Origin: a bacterium
GTDB lineage: Bacteria; Patescibacteriota; Minisyncoccia; Phycocordibacterales; JAKEFN01
Direction of reading: 5' to 3'
Length of the DNA stretch: 21,185 nucleotides
NCBI GenBank assembly: GCA_022616085.1
Contig: JAKEFN010000074.1
Location: 1 to 21,185 of the forward strand
Below, piece by piece: positions 18,777 to 21,185 of this stretch. The notes below the pieces were generated by a model, which saw nothing but the letters and a program-made list of their open reading frames with translations, searched no databases and was not told where the DNA came from. A program made the position numbers and the translations under genes. The number at the start of each line of letters is the position of its first letter. Positions within the stretch are counted from its first letter, which is position 1.

Positions 18777-20641
18777 TAGCAAAACAACCGACATTTGAAA
18801 CCCCGCCTGATCTTTATGGCGCTTTGGGGGTTAGTCCGGGCGCGGCGCGGGAAGAAGTAGACGCGGCCTATCAAAAGACGCTTGGCGGATTTTCTGATTT
18901 TGCAGAGGTGCCCCATCTGGCATGGAAAATACTCCGCGACCCCTGGTATGCTGAGTTGTATCGGCGCAACGCTTCGCTTCCATACCTTTATGAATCGGGT
19001 TTTTTTGTGGATAAGATCAAGCCTAATGAAACGGACCGTCTTGAGTTTTCGCCTGGCTTCATGACTACGCCCCTTCATAAGGTGATGGATAACCTCTCGA
19101 ATGTCTCAAAAGGCGAGACCCCCATCGTTCTTCTGACGACGGGTGGTTTTTCCCCAATTCATCACGGGCATATCGCTATGCTTGAGGTGGCAAGAGAAGA
19201 ACTTACCAGGCGTGGATTCAAGGTCGTCGGCGGATACTTCTCGCCGTCACATGATGATTATGTCAGCACTAAATATGGTGGCGAGGGGGAGCTTAATAAC
19301 GACCATCGTATACACCTTGCACAGATGGCGACGCAATACAGCGATTGGCTTTTGGTCGATCCATGGGAGTGCCGATTCGTTCATACCGATATAAATTTTA
19401 CCGATGTCATCACCCGTCTTAAAGACTATCTCAATTATTATATTAAATATGATACGCCAATTGATATTTTTTATGTTTTTGGCGCTGACAACGCGGCTTT
19501 TTCTCGGATTTTTATAAATCGCGGCGGGTGCGTTTGCATCGCTCGCGATGGCGCCGGACGATTCTCGGTCCGCGACGAAGAGGGTGTTCAAGACAATCCG
19601 CGTATTATCTTTACGGAGAATCTTTCAAGCTATGCCGACGCGTCTTCTTCTGCCGCGCGGAAATGGAAGGCAAATTTGATGCCTGAAGAAGTAAGTAGTG
19701 TTTATTTTAAATGGCGAAAGAATCTCTTGCTTGCTGAAAGTATGACATTAAAACCGGAGCGGCTTTATATTATACGCGATGAAGATATGTGGGCGTTGGG
19801 TCCCTGGATCGAAAAATTCGGTGCCGGAAAAGTCTTCACCGCAAAGGAGATATTCAAAGAACGGTTTGCACAGGCACTGCGTAATGTTTTTTCCCATGTT
19901 CTCATGCCGGACCTCCCCATTCAAGTAGAAATACGCGCATATGGCTTAGACGAACAAATGAGATATGTGGAACAACTGAAAAAGAACGAACGTGTTTTGA
20001 ATCTTGATATGTGTACAAACGAAGGGATGGGGGTCAATTTATCGCGTCTTTTTTATTTATGTGATGGTCAACTGCGCCCGTCAAAGCTCGTTGGACGACC
20101 CGGATTTCCAGATGTTGAAATGCAGATTAATGCTATTGAGTCGGGAGAATATACTTTGCTTGACGACGATATTGCCACGGGGGGCACCATTAATATGTTG
20201 ATGGGCATACTGCCTGAGAATATAAAAATAAAAAAGATGCGGACACTGATGGATTATTCCCACGGGATGTATTTGCATCGCCATCCTGGTTCATTTAATC
20301 AGGAAGCGTTTGATGTTGTTGATCTGCGGGATTTCATACTTGGGTCAAGAGCGAGCGGGCTTGTCGTCGGTCTTCCGAGCGGGGCTGTGGCACGCGCTCC
20401 GTATCTTCAGCCGTATGTTTCTCTTGTCTCACGCGCGTCGATCCCGCCATCCTCTGAAATGGTATTATCCGAAAAACTGTGGGAACTTAATCTTGATTTT
20501 TTTTCAGGGATGGGGACTAATGTTTATATTTCTGATTTCGACCCTTATGTTCAGAAGCTTTTTGAGTATCTTGGGTTTCCTTCGACAATGCCCGTTGCGG
20601 ATCTCTGCCAATGGCATTTAGATAAGATTAATATAAGGTAA
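18761..20641 (+). CDS. J-like / NMN adenylyltransferase / phosphoribosyltransferase-like multidomain protein
   Basis: A 626-residue protein. Residues 17-65 resemble a J-domain (DLYGALGVSPGAAREEVDAAY...AWKILRDP...LYRR) without the HPD motif needed to stimulate Hsp70. Residues about 120-330 are a nucleotidyltransferase with GGFSPIHHGH (128-137), a NMNAT1-like block (GGYFSPSHDDY...HRIHLAQMATQYSDWLLVDPWE) and DASSSAAR in place of ISSTxxR. This points to NMN/NaMN adenylyltransferase of eukaryotic type. The C-terminal part has YTLLDDDIATGGTI (464-477), the PRPP-binding motif of type I phosphoribosyltransferases. The ATG overlaps the end of the NAD synthetase fusion by 16 nt, so translation is probably coupled. 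A self-contained base-to-dinucleotide enzyme is inferred. Confidence 0.82.
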   Translation: MWPRLIAKQPTFETPPDLYGALGVSPGAAREEVDAAYQKTLGGFSDFAEVPHLAWKILRDPWYAELYRRNASLPYLYESGFFVDKIKPNETDRLEFSPGFMTTPLHKVMDNLSNVSKGETPIVLLTTGGFSPIHHGHIAMLEVAREELTRRGFKVVGGYFSPSHDDYVSTKYGGEGELNNDHRIHLAQMATQYSDWLLVDPWECRFVHTDINFTDVITRLKDYLNYYIKYDTPIDIFYVFGADNAAFSRIFINRGGCVCIARDGAGRFSVRDEEGVQDNPRIIFTENLSSYADASSSAARKWKANLMPEEVSSVYFKWRKNLLLAESMTLKPERLYIIRDEDMWALGPWIEKFGAGKVFTAKEIFKERFAQALRNVFSHVLMPDLPIQVEIRAYGLDEQMRYVEQLKKNERVLNLDMCTNEGMGVNLSRLFYLCDGQLRPSKLVGRPGFPDVEMQINAIESGEYTLLDDDIATGGTINMLMGILPENIKIKKMRTLMDYSHGMYLHRHPGSFNQEAFDVVDLRDFILGSRASGLVVGLPSGAVARAPYLQPYVSLVSRASIPPSSEMVLSEKLWELNLDFFSGMGTNVYISDFDPYVQKLFEYLGFPSTMPVADLCQWHLDKINIR

Positions 20642-20721
20642 AAAATGTGATAACATGTTCGCAACACGCCTGGGGCTTTTTAGATGTTCCCGAGGGCATA
20701 TTCCTTAAAATCCGTGCAGTA

Positions 20722-20730
20722 TGGTATTAT
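20722..20730 (+). promoter_or_regulatory. Extended -10 promoter of the SWIB gene
   Basis: TGGTATTAT is an extended -10 without a convincing -35; the expected leader is about 25 nt and AT-rich. The rest of the 120-bp gap from 20642 holds no clear terminator or other signal. Confidence 0.4.
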
Positions 20731-20761
20731 GGTAATAATTATTAATTCATAAAATAAATAT

Positions 20762-21079
20762 ATGGCTAAAAAAGCAGTGACAAAAGCAAAAGCAAAAGCA
20801 AAGACAAAAACGAAGGCCAAGGGAAAAGGAAAAGGAGGTTCAGCGTTTATGAAACCGCTCACGGTAAGCTCCGAGCTTGCGGCGGTTGTGGGCAAAGGAC
20901 CCCTGCCGCGGTCCGAGGTTGTTAAAAAGTTATGGGTTTATATCAAAAAGAACGGGCTTCAGGACGAAAAAAACAAGCGCAATATCAACGCTGATGAAAA
21001 ATTGAAAGCCGTTTTTGCTGGCAAAAAAACCGTCAACATGTTCGAGATGACGAAACTTGTCTCTAAGCATCTCTCATAG
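20762..21079 (+). CDS. SWIB/MDM2-domain protein with a Lys/Ala-rich N-terminal tail
   Basis: A 105-residue protein. The first 26 residues are AKAKTKTKAKGKGK-type repeats like a histone H1 tail. The remainder is a SWIB domain: MKPLTVSSELAAVVGKGPLPRSEVVKKLWVYIKKNGLQDEKNKRNINADEKLKAVFAGKKTVNMFEMTKLVSKHL contains the hallmark LPRSEVVKKLWxYIKxNxLQDxxNKRxI (shown here as pattern). SWIB domains are known from eukaryotic chromatin remodelers and some bacteria such as Chlamydiae, where they are linked to nucleoid or topoisomerase functions. A role in DNA packing is inferred. It has its own promoter-like -10 and no visible operon partner. Confidence 0.92.
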   Translation: MAKKAVTKAKAKAKTKTKAKGKGKGGSAFMKPLTVSSELAAVVGKGPLPRSEVVKKLWVYIKKNGLQDEKNKRNINADEKLKAVFAGKKTVNMFEMTKLVSKHLS

Positions 21080-21114
21080 GTAAGTTTATCTAGAGCATGT
21101 TCAAAAACTCTTGA

Positions 21115-21185
21115 CTACTGCGAATTCATGTTGCGGGCTGCAAACGACGGCTCGGAAAGACTCAAAATATCAACAATATTCTTCG
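21115..21185 (-). CDS. Possible C-terminal fragment of a protein entering from the right edge
   Basis: On the minus strand one frame is open from the window end to TAG at 21115-21117, giving 22 residues (ending SFAARNMNSQ). The other two minus-strand frames hit stops quickly. The piece is too short to identify or even confirm as coding. Confidence 0.2.
   Translation of the reverse strand, partial: KNIVDILSLSEPSFAARNMNSQ

Overview
The window reads as a chromosomal piece of a small-genome bacterium, most likely of the Candidate Phyla Radiation (Patescibacteria, Parcubacteria-like). This is an inference from four things: densely packed housekeeping genes, rare Shine-Dalgarno (SD) sites, many start codons sitting about 7 nt after a -10 box (leaderless messages), and small lysine-rich chromatin-like proteins (an H1-like peptide and a SWIB-domain protein). 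No rRNA or marker phylogeny is available here to prove it.

Left part (1-3170): a truncated membrane protein and an Xre-type regulator on the minus strand, a GC-rich patch of unclear nature, then purA and a Nudix hydrolase on the minus strand, and a short plus-strand transcription unit of unknown nature ending at a strong terminator.

Middle part (3170-14490): a HAD-IIB phosphomannomutase-like phosphatase, an M17 leucyl aminopeptidase coupled to the tRNA t6A enzyme TsaC/Sua5, secD-secF, a convergent dCTP deaminase, a structured untranslated region followed by murB, a small H1-like basic protein, ftsH divergent from an orphan response-regulator receiver, and a minus-strand aminopeptidase P.

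Accessory part (14490-20760): a candidate small RNA with its own terminator, tRNA-Gln(CTG), and next to the tRNA a palindrome-rich element carrying both a direct and an inverted copy of the tRNA 3' end, followed by a 26-bp inverted repeat. Then come an unrecognised helical protein and a three-gene cassette with overlapping reading frames: an Asp/Glu-racemase-family protein; an ammonia-dependent NAD synthetase fused to an HxD...H 2-oxoglutarate/Fe(II) oxygenase; and a three-domain protein combining a degenerate J-domain, a eukaryote-like NMN adenylyltransferase and a type I phosphoribosyltransferase motif. Read together, the last two proteins could hold all steps of a pyridine-nucleotide salvage route (base + PRPP to mononucleotide, adenylylation, amidation) plus an oxygenase. 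This is the most unusual content of the window. The window ends with the SWIB protein and a possible partial reading frame at the right edge.
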